Assembly: GCA_905234625.1 (NCBI GenBank)
Contig: CAJOIC010000007.1
Coordinates: 1 to 64,000, forward strand
Reading direction: 5' to 3'
Source: an uncultured Oscillospiraceae bacterium
GTDB taxonomy: Bacteria > Bacillota > Clostridia > Oscillospirales > Oscillospiraceae
Length of the DNA stretch: 64,000 nucleotides
Shown one piece after another: positions 25,976 through 36,192 of this stretch (positions are counted from its first letter, which is position 1; each line of letters begins with the position of its first letter). A program made the translations under genes and the position numbers. Under the pieces are notes generated by a model. That model ran no database searches and was not told the DNA's origin. It saw only the letters and a program-made list of their open reading frames with translations.

Positions 25976-26158
25976 TCAATAACGCTTATGTTTGTTCTTG
26001 CGAGCGGCCTCGGACTTCTTGCGGCGCTTGACGCTGGGGCTCTGATAGTACTCCTTGCGGCGCAGATCGTTCATGACGCCGGACTTCTGGCAGCTCCGCT
26101 TAAAGCGTTTGAGCGCGTTGTCGAGAGATTCGCCCTCTTTCACACGGATTTCAGACAT
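25976..26158 (-). CDS. rpsU: 30S ribosomal protein S21
   Basis: S21 is a small basic protein of the 30S platform that affects initiation. The 60-residue protein begins [21 protein letters not shown] and ends with the usual Lys/Arg-rich tail ([16 protein letters not shown]). It has a perfect consensus promoter, a GGAGGGAAAAAC ribosome binding site and its own terminator, so it is a monocistronic, probably highly expressed gene. Confidence 0.98.
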   Translation of the reverse strand: MSEIRVKEGESLDNALKRFKRSCQKSGVMNDLRRKEYYQSPSVKRRKKSEAARKNKHKRY

Positions 26159-26223
26159 TTGTTTTTCCCTCCTCTCGAATACGCCTCATGTTCTTGATAG
26201 CTTACTAAATATGAACCTTGCAT

Positions 26224-26252
26224 ATTATAATTGGTTCGACCCATGTTGTCAA
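26224..26252 (-). promoter_or_regulatory. Consensus promoter of rpsU
   Basis: The minus strand has TTGACA, exactly 17 nt, and TATAAT, a perfect sigma-A consensus. It lies directly after the leuS stop; no terminator for leuS is visible in front of it. Confidence 0.92.
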
Positions 26253-26259
26253 GAAATTC

Positions 26260-28752
26260 TTACTTCCCGGGCTTCAAAATCAGGTTGACGAGCTTGTTTT
26301 TCACCACGATGGTGCGGATAAGCTCCATGCCCTCCATGGCCTTGACCACCTTGGGATCGGCCTTGGCGGCCTCTACGACGATCTCGTCCTCCGCGTCGGC
26401 GGGGACGGTGACGGTGGAGCGGACCTTGCCGTTGATCTGGATGGCCAGCTCCTTCGTGGCCTCGACCATCTTGGACTCGTCGTACGCAGGCCAGGGCTGC
26501 TCCATGGCATAGCCCTCGAAGCCCTGGATCTCCCACAGCTCCTCGCAGAAGTGAGGCGCGAAGGGGCTCAGCAGCAGGAGCAGCGTCTTCATGTCACCCC
26601 GGCTGGGCTTTGTGTCATAGAACTGGTTCACCAGGGCCATCATGGCGGCGATGGCGGTGTTGAACTTCATCTCCTCGATATCCTCGGAGACCTTCTTGAC
26701 GGTGCGGTGGACGGCGGCCTCGTTGGCGGCGGAGAGCTCGTCGCCCTCCAGCCGGCCCTCCGCCAGGGCCCAGATGCGATCCAGGAAGCGCTTGCAGCCC
26801 TTGACGGCATTGTCGGACCAGGTGGCGGTCTTCTCGAAGTCGCCGATGAACATGGTGTACAGCCGCAGGGTGTCCGCGCCGAACTCCTTCACCACATCGT
26901 CGGGATTGACCACGTTCCCCAGGGACTTGGACATCTTCACGGCGGGACGCTGGGCCTCCGCGCCATACTTGCGGATCATCTCATCCTTCTCCTCCTGGGT
27001 GGAGAAATTACCCACATAGTGGGGGTTCTTGCCCAGGATCATGCCGTGGCTGGTGCGCTTGGCGTAGGGCTCCTTGGTGGGGACCACGCCGATATCGTAC
27101 AGGAACTTATGCCAGAACCGGGAATAGAGCAGATGGAGGGTGGTATGCTCCATGCCGCCGTTGTACCAGTCCACGGGAGACCAGTACTGCAGAGCCTCGG
27201 GGGAGGCGATGCCGGTGTCGCAGTCGGGGTCCATATACCGCAGGAAGTACCAGCTGGAGCCCGCCCACTGGGGCATGGTGTCGGTCTCACGCTCGGCGTC
27301 GCCGCCGCACTTCGGGCACTTGCACTCCACCCAGGAGCGCATCTTGGACAGGGGGCTCTCGCCGGTGTCGGTGGGCTCATAGCTCTCCACCTCCGGCAGG
27401 AGGATGGGAAGCTCCTCCTCCGGCACGGGGACCCAGCCGCAGGACGGGCACTTCACCATGGGGATGGGCTCGCCCCAGTACCGCTGGCGGGAGAACACCC
27501 AGTCCCGGAGCTTGAAGTTCACCTTGCGCTCGCCGATGCCCTTCTCCTCCAGCCAGGAGATCATCTTCTCCTTGGCCTCCTCCACGGGCAGGCCGTTGAG
27601 GAATCCGGAGTTCACAAGCATCCCGGTCTCGCAGTCGGTGTAGGCCTCCTTCTCCACATCGCCGCCGGCAACGACCTCGATGATGGGCAGGTCAAAGGCC
27701 TTGGCGAAGTCCCAGTCGCGGTCATCATGGCCGGGGACGGCCATGATGGCGCCGGTGCCGTAGGTGGCCAGGACATAGTCGGAGATGAAGATGGGGATCT
27801 CCTCCCCGTTCACAGGGTTGACAGCGGCGACGCCGTCCAGGCGCACGCCGGTCTTCTCTTTTACAAGCTCCGTGCGCTCGAACTCGGACTTGCGGGCAGC
27901 GGCGGCCTGGTAGGCCTCCACCTCCGCCGCGTTCTTCAGCAGGGGCTTCCACTTCTCAATAAGAGCGTGCTCCGGCGCCATGACCATATACGTCGCGCCG
28001 AAGAGCGTGTCGCAGCGGGTGGTGAAGATGCGCATGGTATCGCCCGCCGTGGTGGCAAAGTCCACCTCCGCGCCCTCGGACCGGCCGATCCAGTTGCGCT
28101 GCTGGGTCTTCACACGCTCGATGAAGTCCACGTCGTCCAGGTCGTCGATGAGCCGCTGGGCATAGGCGGTGATCTTCAGCATCCACTGACTCTTTTCCTT
28201 CTGCACCACCTCGGAGCCGCAGCGCTCGCAAACGCCGTTCACGACCTCTTCGTTTGCCAGGACGCACTTGCAGGAGGTGCACCAGTTCACGGGCATGGTG
28301 GCCTTGTACGCCAGACCGTGCTTCCAGAGCTGGAGAAAGATCCATTGGGTCCATTTATAGTACTTCGGGTCGGTGGTATCCACCACCCGGTCCCAGTCGA
28401 AGCCGAAGCCCAGCATCTTGAGCTGCTCCGTGAAGTGGGCGATGTTCTGCTTCGTCACCTCGGCGGGATGCATATGGTTTTTGATGGCAAAGTTCTCCGT
28501 GGGAAGACCGAAGGCGTCGTACCCCATGGGGAACAGGACGTTGTAGCCCTGCATCCGGCGCTTGCGGGAGACGATGTCCATGGCCGTGTAGGGCCGGGGA
28601 TGGCCTACGTGCAGGCCCTGTCCCGAGGGGTAGGGGAACTCGATCAGGCCATAGAACTTGGGCCGGGGATCGCCGGTCTTCGCCGCGTAGGGCTTCTCGA
28701 CCTCCCAGCGGTCCTGCCATTTCTTCTCAATCGTTTTAAAATCGTATGCCAT
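26260..28752 (-). CDS. leuS: Leucyl-tRNA synthetase
   Basis: The 830-residue class I enzyme charges tRNA-Leu. It shows the HIGH-type motif in [17 protein letters not shown], the CP1 editing domain (the [21 protein letters not shown] segment is the editing pocket), the KMSKS loop in [15 protein letters not shown] and zinc-type Cys pairs. Length is normal. It starts 4 nt after rsfS, so there is no room for a T-box. Confidence 0.98.
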   Translation of the reverse strand: MAYDFKTIEKKWQDRWEVEKPYAAKTGDPRPKFYGLIEFPYPSGQGLHVGHPRPYTAMDIVSRKRRMQGYNVLFPMGYDAFGLPTENFAIKNHMHPAEVTKQNIAHFTEQLKMLGFGFDWDRVVDTTDPKYYKWTQWIFLQLWKHGLAYKATMPVNWCTSCKCVLANEEVVNGVCERCGSEVVQKEKSQWMLKITAYAQRLIDDLDDVDFIERVKTQQRNWIGRSEGAEVDFATTAGDTMRIFTTRCDTLFGATYMVMAPEHALIEKWKPLLKNAAEVEAYQAAAARKSEFERTELVKEKTGVRLDGVAAVNPVNGEEIPIFISDYVLATYGTGAIMAVPGHDDRDWDFAKAFDLPIIEVVAGGDVEKEAYTDCETGMLVNSGFLNGLPVEEAKEKMISWLEEKGIGERKVNFKLRDWVFSRQRYWGEPIPMVKCPSCGWVPVPEEELPILLPEVESYEPTDTGESPLSKMRSWVECKCPKCGGDAERETDTMPQWAGSSWYFLRYMDPDCDTGIASPEALQYWSPVDWYNGGMEHTTLHLLYSRFWHKFLYDIGVVPTKEPYAKRTSHGMILGKNPHYVGNFSTQEEKDEMIRKYGAEAQRPAVKMSKSLGNVVNPDDVVKEFGADTLRLYTMFIGDFEKTATWSDNAVKGCKRFLDRIWALAEGRLEGDELSAANEAAVHRTVKKVSEDIEEMKFNTAIAAMMALVNQFYDTKPSRGDMKTLLLLLSPFAPHFCEELWEIQGFEGYAMEQPWPAYDESKMVEATKELAIQINGKVRSTVTVPADAEDEIVVEAAKADPKVVKAMEGMELIRTIVVKNKLVNLILKPGK

Positions 28753-28756
28753 CTCG

Positions 28757-29119
28757 TTATGCCTCTTCCTTGATGATTTCGGAAATATCGATCTCCTGGG
28801 CGTCGTCCCAGAGACGCTCCAGGTTATAGAACGCGCGGGTCTCCTTCTGGAAGATGTGGACGATGAGACTGCCGAAGTCCAGGAGCAGCCAGTTGGAGTT
28901 GCGGTAGCCCTCCCGCCGGATGGGGGGCAGCCCCGCCATGGACAGGCGCTTGTCCACCTCGTCGTACAGGGTGCGGACGTGGGTGGTGGAGTTTGCCGTG
29001 CAGATCACGAAATAGTCGGCGAGGACGGTGAGCTCCTCGGTCTTCAGAAGGCGGATATCCGCGCCCTGCTTGTCGTCCAGGGCCTTGACCGCCAGCTTTG
29101 CCGCTTCAAAAGGTTCCAT
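28757..29119 (-). CDS. rsfS: Ribosome silencing factor RsfS
   Basis: RsfS binds L14 and blocks subunit joining when nutrients are short. The 120-residue DUF143 protein shows [40 protein letters not shown] and [17 protein letters not shown], both typical. It lies downstream of nadD-yqeK, the common Gram-positive order. Confidence 0.95.
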   Translation of the reverse strand: MEPFEAAKLAVKALDDKQGADIRLLKTEELTVLADYFVICTANSTTHVRTLYDEVDKRLSMAGLPPIRREGYRNSNWLLLDFGSLIVHIFQKETRAFYNLERLWDDAQEIDISEIIKEEA

Positions 29120-29135
29120 AGTATTCTCCCTTGTA

Positions 29136-30337
29136 TTATACTTCGTCGGGTATTCCGTCCGCGTGCATCGGAGCGATGCCCCGCCGCCGCAGCGCGTTCA
29201 GATACCAGATATGACAGTCGATGGTGTTTTGGTGGCAGGGCCAGTCCTTGGAGCGCACCTCGTCGATGCTCATGCGGGTGGCAAGCTCCATGGCCCGGTC
29301 CAGGTCCTCGTAGCACACGGCCCGGAGCTCCGTAAGGCCCGGAAAGCCCGCCCGGCCCGGCTCGATATAGTCCGCGAGGTAGGTGATCCGCTCCAGGGTG
29401 GTCATGGCGGGCCGTCCCGTGGTGTGGAACCGGATGGCGATGGCCGTATCGTCCGCGAGGCCAAAGAGGTCCCGCGCCAGGGCCGCCCCGGTCTTGGCGT
29501 GGAGGAGCTTTTCGCTCTCTCGCTCCAGCTCATCCGTCATGATAGCATATTTATCGCACAGCCGCAACTGGGCATCGTGATCCAGGGCCTTGGTGATATC
29601 GTGGCAGACAGCAGCCTCCGCCGCCTCCCCGGGGTCGGCGCCCCAGCGCTCCGCCAGCTTCACCGCCTCCTGCTCCACCCCCTGCACGTGGGCCACGCGC
29701 TTGGGCTTGAGGTAGGCGTAGGCTCTCGCCCGAAGCCAGGGAAGGTCCGGCTTCGCCCCGTACAGGCGCTTTCGGATGATCTCGGCGTACACCTCCCGGG
29801 GCAGGAGCTCCGCGCCCTCCCGGCGGCATAGCATCTCCCGCAGCTGGGTAGAGGAGACCTCCACCGGCTCGCCGGAGAGGACGTACACAGTGGCGGAAAC
29901 TCCGCGCCCCGGGCGATCTCCGCCTCCCGGCCGGTCTCCCGGGAAAACACCGCCACGGACGCCAGGGAGCAGATGATCTCCGGCTCGTGCCAGTCCGGCA
30001 GGGTCAGGAGCATATCCGTCCCCAGCAGGAAGATGAGCTCATCCTCCGGGTACGTCTCCTTCAGAGCCCGCAGGGTGTCGGAGGTATAGCTCTTCCCCTC
30101 CCGGCGCAGCTCGATGTCCGACGCCTCGGCGCCGGGGATCTCCGCGGCGGCAAGGCGGGTCAGCGCCAGCCGCTCCTCTCCGTCGGGACTGCCGTCCGCC
30201 AGGGCCTTGTGGGGCGGGATGGCGGCGGGGATGAGGAGGATCCTCCCGGGTCCCAGGGCCTCCGCCGCCGCCTGCACCGCCCGGACATGCCCGGCGTGGG
30301 GCGGGTTGAAGGTCCCTCCATAGATAAGGATCCGCAT
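29136..30337 (-). pseudogene. nadD: NadD-YqeK fusion, frameshifted
   Basis: The first part is nicotinate-nucleotide adenylyltransferase: MRILIYGGTFNPPHAGHVRAV, then LIFLLGTDMLLTLPDWHEP. The frame is lost near 29890-29905 (-1 or +2). In the other frame VSSTQLREMLCRREG, the ISST-type motif of NadD, follows in place and runs straight into a YqeK-type HD domain (VAHVQGVEQEAVKLAERWG, CHDITKAL) that hydrolyses diadenosine tetraphosphate. With the shift repaired this is one polypeptide of about 400 residues, so the two enzymes are fused. NadD is essential for NAD synthesis, so sequence error is likely. A gap of 1 nt separates it from yhbY. Confidence 0.85.
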
Positions 30338-30338
30338 A

Positions 30339-30635
30339 TCAGCCTTTGGGCAGCTCTATCTTCGCCGCCTTATCGCTCTTCTTATACAGGACGAACACCC
30401 GGCCGATGACCTGGACGCCCTCGGCGCCGCAGGCCTCGCACAGGGCCTGCTGGGCCTCCGCCGCGGTGTACATGCAGGCCTCCTGGACCTTGCCCTTCAC
30501 CAGCTCCCGGGCCGCCAGGGCCTCCTTCGCCTCGTTGATGACGGGGTCGGTGATCCCGGCCTTGCCCACATAGAGGATGCAGTCCTCCTTCTGTGCGAGG
30601 GAGCGCAGGTACGCCCTCTGTTTTCCTGTCAGCAT
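30339..30635 (-). CDS. yhbY: YhbY family ribosome assembly RNA-binding protein
   Basis: This 98-residue CRM-domain protein binds pre-50S particles. It has MLTGKQRAYLRSLA, YVGKAGITDPVINEAKEAL with the GKxG-like loop, and KGKVQEACMY. It overlaps rdgB by 7 nt and precedes nadD, the usual order in Firmicutes. Confidence 0.94.
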   Translation of the reverse strand: MLTGKQRAYLRSLAQKEDCILYVGKAGITDPVINEAKEALAARELVKGKVQEACMYTAAEAQQALCEACGAEGVQVIGRVFVLYKKSDKAAKIELPKG

Positions 30636-31231
30636 AGTCCGCTCCTTTCCAGCTCCTTCCGGAACGCCGCCAGCGCCCGGGCCCGGTGGGAGATCTGATT
30701 CTTCACGTCCGTGCCCAGCACGCCGAAGGGCTCGTCGTATCCCTCCGGGACGAACACCGGGTCATATCCGAAGCCGCCGTTCCCCGCCGGAGCCTCCGCG
30801 ATGCGGCCGGGACACTCCCCCCGGGCCCGGATGATCTTTCCTCCCGGGGTCACGAGGCAAATGCAGGACACGAACCGGGCGCTCCGGTCCGTCACCCCCT
30901 CCAGCCGCTCCAGGAGGTAGAGGTATTTCTGCTCGTCCGTCCAGTCCTTGCCGCCGCCGAAGCGGGCGGAGTGGACCCCGGGCTCCCCGTTCAGCGCGTC
31001 CACGCACAAGCCGGAATCGTCCGCAATGGCGGGAAAGTTCGTGTACTGCGCCACGGTGGAGGCCTTGAGATAGGCGTTCTCCTCGAAGGTGTCGCCGGTC
31101 TCGTTCACCTCAAAATCCACCCCGGCCACGGCCTGGGGCACCAGGGCAAAGCCCAGGGGCTCCAGGATCGCCTTGAACTCCCTGTATTTTCCCTGGTTGT
31201 TGGAGGCCAGGATAAAGGTCGTCGTATTCAT
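30629..31231 (-). CDS. rdgB: XTP/dITP diphosphatase
   Basis: This Ham1-type house-cleaning enzyme hydrolyses XTP, dITP and ITP. In the 200-residue protein the motifs are ASNNQGKYREFKAIL, ETGDTFEENAYLKA, AIADDSGLCVDAL and GGFGYDPVFVPEGYD, then ISHRARAL. It overlaps ftsY by 4 nt. Confidence 0.95.
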   Translation of the reverse strand: MNTTTFILASNNQGKYREFKAILEPLGFALVPQAVAGVDFEVNETGDTFEENAYLKASTVAQYTNFPAIADDSGLCVDALNGEPGVHSARFGGGKDWTDEQKYLYLLERLEGVTDRSARFVSCICLVTPGGKIIRARGECPGRIAEAPAGNGGFGYDPVFVPEGYDEPFGVLGTDVKNQISHRARALAAFRKELERSGLC

Positions 31232-32100
31232 TCCACCATCGCCTCCGCGAATTCCCGGGCGTCGAAGGGCCGCAGATCCTCGACCCCCTCGCCCACGCCG
31301 ACGAGCTTCACGGGCACCCCCAGGCGCTCCGCGATGCCGAAGACCACACCGCCCTTGGCGGTGCCGTCCAGCTTCGTCAGGACGATGCCGGTGATGCCGG
31401 CGGCCTTGGCAAACTGCTCCGCCTGGATGAGGCCGTTCTGTCCGGTGGTGGCGTCCAGCACCAGGAGCACCTCGCAGGCGGCCTCCGGCAGCTCCCGGGA
31501 GACGATCTTCGTGATCTTCGTCAGCTCGTTCATGAGGTTCTGCTTATTGTGCAGACGTCCGGCGGTGTCCACGATGACGACGTCCGTGCCCCGGGCCTTG
31601 GCGGCGGAGCAGGCGTCGAACACCACCGCGCCGGGATCGCCGCCCTCGCCGTGGCGCACGATGTCCGCGCCGGTGCGCTGTGCCCAGATGCCCAGCTGCT
31701 CCGAGGCAGCCGCCCGGAAGGTGTCCGCCGCCGCCAGCAGGACCTTCTTCCCCTGGGCCTTGAAGTACCCGGAGAGCTTGCCGATGGTGGTGGTCTTGCC
31801 GACGCCGTTCACGCCCACCATGACGATGACGGCAGGCTTGGTAGAGAGGTCGAGACCGTCGGTCCCCGCCTCCTCCATCTTGGCGGTGAGGATATCCACC
31901 AGCTTCGCGCGGATGGCCTCCTCCCCCTTCACGCCTCTGGCGCTGCGGAGCTCCTCCGCGGCGTACTCCGCCACGTCTACCCCGGCGTCCGCCAGGATGA
32001 GCTTTTCCTCCAGCTCGTCCAGAAACTCCTCGTCCACCCTGGACATGCCGGAGAACAGTCCGGACAGGAAGCCTTTTTTCTTCTCGCTGAAAAGTGCCAT
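31228..32100 (-). CDS. ftsY: Signal recognition particle receptor FtsY
   Basis: FtsY is the membrane-associated GTPase that receives SRP-bound ribosomes. The 290-residue protein has only a short N-terminal region before the NG domain, as is usual in Firmicutes. GTPase motifs are GVNGVGKTTTIGKLSGYF, DTAGRLHNKQNLMNEL and TKLDGTAKGG. It lies 15 nt after smc. Confidence 0.97.
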   Translation of the reverse strand: MALFSEKKKGFLSGLFSGMSRVDEEFLDELEEKLILADAGVDVAEYAAEELRSARGVKGEEAIRAKLVDILTAKMEEAGTDGLDLSTKPAVIVMVGVNGVGKTTTIGKLSGYFKAQGKKVLLAAADTFRAAASEQLGIWAQRTGADIVRHGEGGDPGAVVFDACSAAKARGTDVVIVDTAGRLHNKQNLMNELTKITKIVSRELPEAACEVLLVLDATTGQNGLIQAEQFAKAAGITGIVLTKLDGTAKGGVVFGIAERLGVPVKLVGVGEGVEDLRPFDAREFAEAMVE

Positions 32101-32115
32101 AGATTTCTGTCTCCT

Positions 32116-35100
32116 TTATGCCGAGGCGGTCTTCTGCGCCTCCGCCAGGTCGAGCTCGATCACCGTCGATACGCCCTTTTCCTGCATGGTGACGCCGAAG
32201 AGCACATCCGCGTACTCCATGGTGCCCCTGCGGTGGGTGATGACGATGAACTGCGTTTTGTTGAGCCTGTGCAGGTACTCCGCGAACCGGATGACGTTCT
32301 CCTCGTCCAGGGCAGCCTCGATCTCGTCCATGACGCAGAACGGCGTGGGCCGCAGCTTCAGGATGGAGAAATACAGCGCGATGGCCACGAAGGCCTTCTC
32401 TCCGCCGGACAGGAGGCTGATGTTCGAGACCGCCTTACCGGGGGGCTGGACCTTGATCTCGATGCCGCAGCCCAAAACGTCGTTCTCGTCCTCCAGGCGG
32501 AGGCTGGCCTTGCCGCCGCCGAAAAGCTCCAGGAAGGTTGCCTGGAAGCTCTCGTTGATGGCGTTGAACTCCGTCACGAAGATCTCCTCCATCTGGCGGG
32601 TGATATCCCCGATGATGCCGAGGAGCTCGTTTTTCGCCTTGGTTATATCGTCCCGCTGCTCGGAGAGGTAGTCGTACCGCTCGCCCACGCGCTTCGATTC
32701 CTCGATGGCCCCCAGGTTCGGGGTGCCCAGGGCGTGGATGGAGCGCTTGAGCTCCGAGATGCGGCGGTTCACCGCCGTCAGGCTCTCCACCGGCTGCCGC
32801 TGCTCCTGGGCGGCGGTGCGGGACAGCTCGTAGGTGTCCCAGAGCTTGTCGATGATCTGGCGCTCCTCCATCTCCGCGGCCATCATCTTCCGTTCGATGG
32901 AGGCCACCGTCCGCTCCTGGTCGATGAGCTGCTCGTTGCGGCGCTGGGCGTCCCGGTCCGCCTGGGTGCGGCTGGCCTCCAGCTCGAATTTCTGCTGGGT
33001 CACCGTTCGGATGCGCTCCCGGAGACCGTCGGCCCGGGCCTTCAGCTCCGCGCCCCGCTCCCCGTTTTTCTCCAGCTCCCCGTCGATGCCCGCGTTTTTC
33101 CGCTCCAGGCTCTCGATGAGGCTCCGCCGCTCGTCTCCTCCGGCAGCCATGGCGAGCTTCACGTTCTCCAGCTGCTCGATGTTCGTTTTCTTGGCGCTTC
33201 GCTCCGCGTCCACGGAGGCGGCGTCCCGTCCGGCGGCGGCCAGCTCCTCCCCGGCGACGTCCATATCGTACCGGGCGGCGGCCAGCTCCCGCTCGGCCTC
33301 GGAAAGGCGCTCCGCCTTCCCGTCCAGCTCCTGACGCAGCTCCTCCCGCTGCGCCCGCAGGCGCTCCAGCTCGTTGGCGCGGGAGATGACCCCCGTGCCC
33401 CTGGCGGCGCTGCCGCCGGTCATGGAGCCGCCCGCGTTTATCATCTGCCCGTCCAGGGAGACGATGCGGAAGGCGTTGCGATTCGCCCGGGCGATGGCCA
33501 CGGCGTCGGAGAGGGTCTCCGCCACCACGGTCCTGCCCAGGAGATTCTCGAAGATATCCGTATAGGTCCGGTCATATTCCACCAGCTCCAGGGCGAGGCC
33601 CAGATATCCCCGCTCTCCCCGGGGCAGGCGCTCCAGGGTCCTGCCCCGGACGGCGTCCAGGGGCAGGAAGGTCCCGCGGCCGCTGTCCCGGCGCTTCAGA
33701 AGCTCAATGGCGGCCTTGCCGTCGTTCTGGGTGTCCACCACGATGTTCTGGGCCGCGGCGCCCAGGGCCGTCTCGATGGCCAGGGCGTACCGGTCCGAGG
33801 TCCGCACAAGGTTCGCCACCGGGCCGTGTACGCCCCGGAGGGTGCCCCGCTCGGCCTCCTTCATGACGGTGCGTACCGCCCTGTTGAAGCCCTCGTATTC
33901 CTTCTCCATCTCCGTGAGCATGGAGATGCGTCCGTCCATGCTGCGGCCGTCCACCGTCAGGCGGGTGACCTCCTCCCGAAGGGAGGCGACCTTGTTCTCC
34001 CGGCCGGACATCTTCATCCGATGCCCGTTCACGATGTTCTGCAGCTGACGGACCTTCGCCGCCAGGGTCTCGTACTGGGCGTCCGCCTCCGTCACCCGCT
34101 CCCGGAGCTGCGCGATCTGCTCCTCCAGAGCGCGGATGCGGCCCTCGTCCTGGCTCATGTCGTTCTGCACACGGCGGATACTGTCCTCGTTGTTGGACCT
34201 GTCCGCCCGCAGCACCGCCGCCACACGGTCGTTCTCGCCGATATCGGCCTCCGCCTCCGACAGCCGCGTCCGCAGCTGCTCGGCCTCGATGTCCTTCTCC
34301 CGCATCTTCTCGCTGATGGTCTCGGATCGCTGATAGTCCTCCGTCAGCGTGCTGCGGGTCTTCTCCAGCTCCGCCTTCGCCTGACCGTAGCTTTCCTTCA
34401 CGGAAGCCGTCTGGGAGGTGAGCTTGTCCAGGGTCTCCATCCAGGCGGACACCTCCGCCGTCTTCAGCTCCTCCCGCAGGACGAGATACTTCTCCGCCAC
34501 GGCGGCCTGCTTCCGAAGGGGCGTCAGCTGCAGCTCCAGCTCGTCGATCTTGTCTCCCACCCGGGTGAGGGTCTCGTCCGTGGCCGCCAGCTTCCGCTCC
34601 GCCTCCTCCTTCCGGAAGCGGAAGCGGGAGATGCCTGCGGCCTCCTCGAAGATCTCCCGGCGGTCCTGGCTCTTGGCGGAGACGATCTCCGCGATGCGGC
34701 CCTGGCCGATGATGGAATAGCCGTCCCGGCCGAGGCCGGTGTCCATGAGGATCTCATGGATGTCCCGGAGCCGGACGCTCTCGCGGTTGATGAAATACTC
34801 GCTGTCCCCGCTGCGGTAGTACCGGCGGGAGATGGACAGCTCGTCGCTGTCGATCTGGAAAAGCCGGGCGGAATTGTCCAGGATCAGCGTCACCTGGGCA
34901 AAGCCCAGGGGATTGCGCTTTTCCGTGCCGCCGAAGATGACGTCCTCCATCTTCCCGCCGCGGAGCGCCCGCGTGCGCTGCTCGCCCATGACCCACAGCA
35001 CCGCGTCCGATATGTTGGACTTCCCCGACCCGTTGGGTCCGACGATCATCGTAACGTCCTTCTCGAACAGGAGCGTGGTCTTGTCCGGGAAGGACTTGAA

Positions 35101-35130
35101 GCCCTGAATTTCAAGCGCCTTCAGATACAA
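32116..35130 (-). CDS. smc: Chromosome segregation protein SMC, short arms
   Basis: SMC is the ATPase of the bacterial condensin. The 1004-residue protein has Walker A GPNGSGKS (31-38), a hinge at about 430-575, the ABC signature LLSGGEKA (about 906-913) and Walker B FCVMDEIEAALDE (about 931-943). Standard SMC is close to 1190 residues. Both coiled-coil arms are shorter here, roughly 260 and 280 residues against about 330, so the loss is close to balanced and in frame. Head and hinge are intact, which suggests a real short-armed variant. It lies after the Elp3-like gene in the common rnc-smc-ftsY order. Confidence 0.95.
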   Translation of the reverse strand: MYLKALEIQGFKSFPDKTTLLFEKDVTMIVGPNGSGKSNISDAVLWVMGEQRTRALRGGKMEDVIFGGTEKRNPLGFAQVTLILDNSARLFQIDSDELSISRRYYRSGDSEYFINRESVRLRDIHEILMDTGLGRDGYSIIGQGRIAEIVSAKSQDRREIFEEAAGISRFRFRKEEAERKLAATDETLTRVGDKIDELELQLTPLRKQAAVAEKYLVLREELKTAEVSAWMETLDKLTSQTASVKESYGQAKAELEKTRSTLTEDYQRSETISEKMREKDIEAEQLRTRLSEAEADIGENDRVAAVLRADRSNNEDSIRRVQNDMSQDEGRIRALEEQIAQLRERVTEADAQYETLAAKVRQLQNIVNGHRMKMSGRENKVASLREEVTRLTVDGRSMDGRISMLTEMEKEYEGFNRAVRTVMKEAERGTLRGVHGPVANLVRTSDRYALAIETALGAAAQNIVVDTQNDGKAAIELLKRRDSGRGTFLPLDAVRGRTLERLPRGERGYLGLALELVEYDRTYTDIFENLLGRTVVAETLSDAVAIARANRNAFRIVSLDGQMINAGGSMTGGSAARGTGVISRANELERLRAQREELRQELDGKAERLSEAERELAAARYDMDVAGEELAAAGRDAASVDAERSAKKTNIEQLENVKLAMAAGGDERRSLIESLERKNAGIDGELEKNGERGAELKARADGLRERIRTVTQQKFELEASRTQADRDAQRRNEQLIDQERTVASIERKMMAAEMEERQIIDKLWDTYELSRTAAQEQRQPVESLTAVNRRISELKRSIHALGTPNLGAIEESKRVGERYDYLSEQRDDITKAKNELLGIIGDITRQMEEIFVTEFNAINESFQATFLELFGGGKASLRLEDENDVLGCGIEIKVQPPGKAVSNISLLSGGEKAFVAIALYFSILKLRPTPFCVMDEIEAALDEENVIRFAEYLHRLNKTQFIVITHRRGTMEYADVLFGVTMQEKGVSTVIELDLAEAQKTASA

Positions 35131-35178
35131 ATCTTACACCTCAAAAATCATAAATATACAAAATATAGTATATCGCGG

Positions 35179-36192
35179 TTAAAGAATCCAGTCAACCACC
35201 AATATGTCGCCGTCCTCCGCCTCTGGCACCTCCGCGATCCGCAGGCCGGACAGGGAAAAGGCCTCTGTCAGAAGGGCGATGTTCCGCCGGTGCTGACCGG
35301 TCATGGCGGAGGTCCTGCCCCTCGCCACCCCCAGGGTGACGGAGGCCCCCGCCGGGACATCCCGCAAAAGCTCCGCCGCTTTGCGCCGCATGAGCTCCGA
35401 GCGCACCAGCTCCCCCAGGGCAGGATGGTACGCGCCGCCCACGGCGGACCCGCCGGAGAGTTCCTCCGTGGGATTGAGACCCAGGCGGATGACAGGGATG
35501 CCCGCCGCCTCGAACAGCGGCAGGATGGCAGCGCAGGTCTCCACGGCCTCCTCCACGGTGTGCTCCCGGTAGGTCCCGGCCCGCCACATACGGCAAAGCT
35601 CCGTCCCCTCCACGATCACCGTGGGGTAGATGCGCACGCCGTCAGGCCCCAGGGCGATGATCCGCCGGGCGGTCTCCGCATCCCGCTCCGTATCCGCCCC
35701 GGGAAGGCCCGTCATCATCTGCAATATCAGCGAAAAGCCCGCGGCCTTCAGGAGCCTCGCGGCGGTCTCCGTGTCCCCGGCGGTGTGGCCCCGGCCGGAG
35801 GCGTACAGCACCTCGTCCACCATGGACTGTGCTCCCAGCTCCACGGTGGAGACCCGGTGCCGCCTGAGCCGCTCGATCACGGCAGCGTCGATGACGTCGG
35901 GCCGGGTAGACAGGCGGATCGAAACGATGGTCCCATCGTCGTAAAACGGCTGGGCCGCGCCTAAAAGCTCCTCCTGTTCCGCAGGGGCGATGGCGGTGAA
36001 GCTGCCCCCGTAGAAGGCCAGCTCCAGACCGCGGAGGCCCTGGCTTTTCGCCCTTTCCAGCGCCTCGGTCACCTCCGCCCCGGATGCAGGCAAAGGGCTG
36101 CCGGAAATGCGCCGCTGATCGCAGAACACGCATTCGTTCGGGCAGCCCAGATGGGGTATGAAGATGGGGAGGATACGCCGCCTTGCCATCAC
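35179..36192 (-). CDS. Elp3-like radical SAM protein
   Basis: This 337-residue radical SAM protein has the cluster motif in IPHLGCPNECVFCDQRR (C-x4-C-x2-C spacing, wide as in Elp3-type enzymes), then LAFYGGSFTAI and STVELGAQSMVDEVL. It lacks the GNAT domain of true Elp3. Genes of this kind lie between rnc and smc in many Clostridia; the substrate is unknown, perhaps tRNA (inference). It overlaps rnc by 4 nt. Confidence 0.88.
   Translation of the reverse strand: MMARRRILPIFIPHLGCPNECVFCDQRRISGSPLPASGAEVTEALERAKSQGLRGLELAFYGGSFTAIAPAEQEELLGAAQPFYDDGTIVSIRLSTRPDVIDAAVIERLRRHRVSTVELGAQSMVDEVLYASGRGHTAGDTETAARLLKAAGFSLILQMMTGLPGADTERDAETARRIIALGPDGVRIYPTVIVEGTELCRMWRAGTYREHTVEEAVETCAAILPLFEAAGIPVIRLGLNPTEELSGGSAVGGAYHPALGELVRSELMRRKAAELLRDVPAGASVTLGVARGRTSAMTGQHRRNIALLTEAFSLSGLRIAEVPEAEDGDILVVDWIL

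Noticed and set aside
26218-28773. 851-residue plus-strand ORF
   Set aside because: Antisense shadow of leuS; no recognisable motif.
19055-29119. T-box leaders before alaS and leuS
   Set aside because: The upstream gaps are 35 and 4 nt, too short for a T-box.
31549-35964. 1471-residue plus-strand ORF
   Set aside because: It is the shadow of ftsY, smc and the Elp3-like gene on the other strand; high GC keeps stops rare. The composition (His, Leu, Val, Gly-rich) has no domain pattern.
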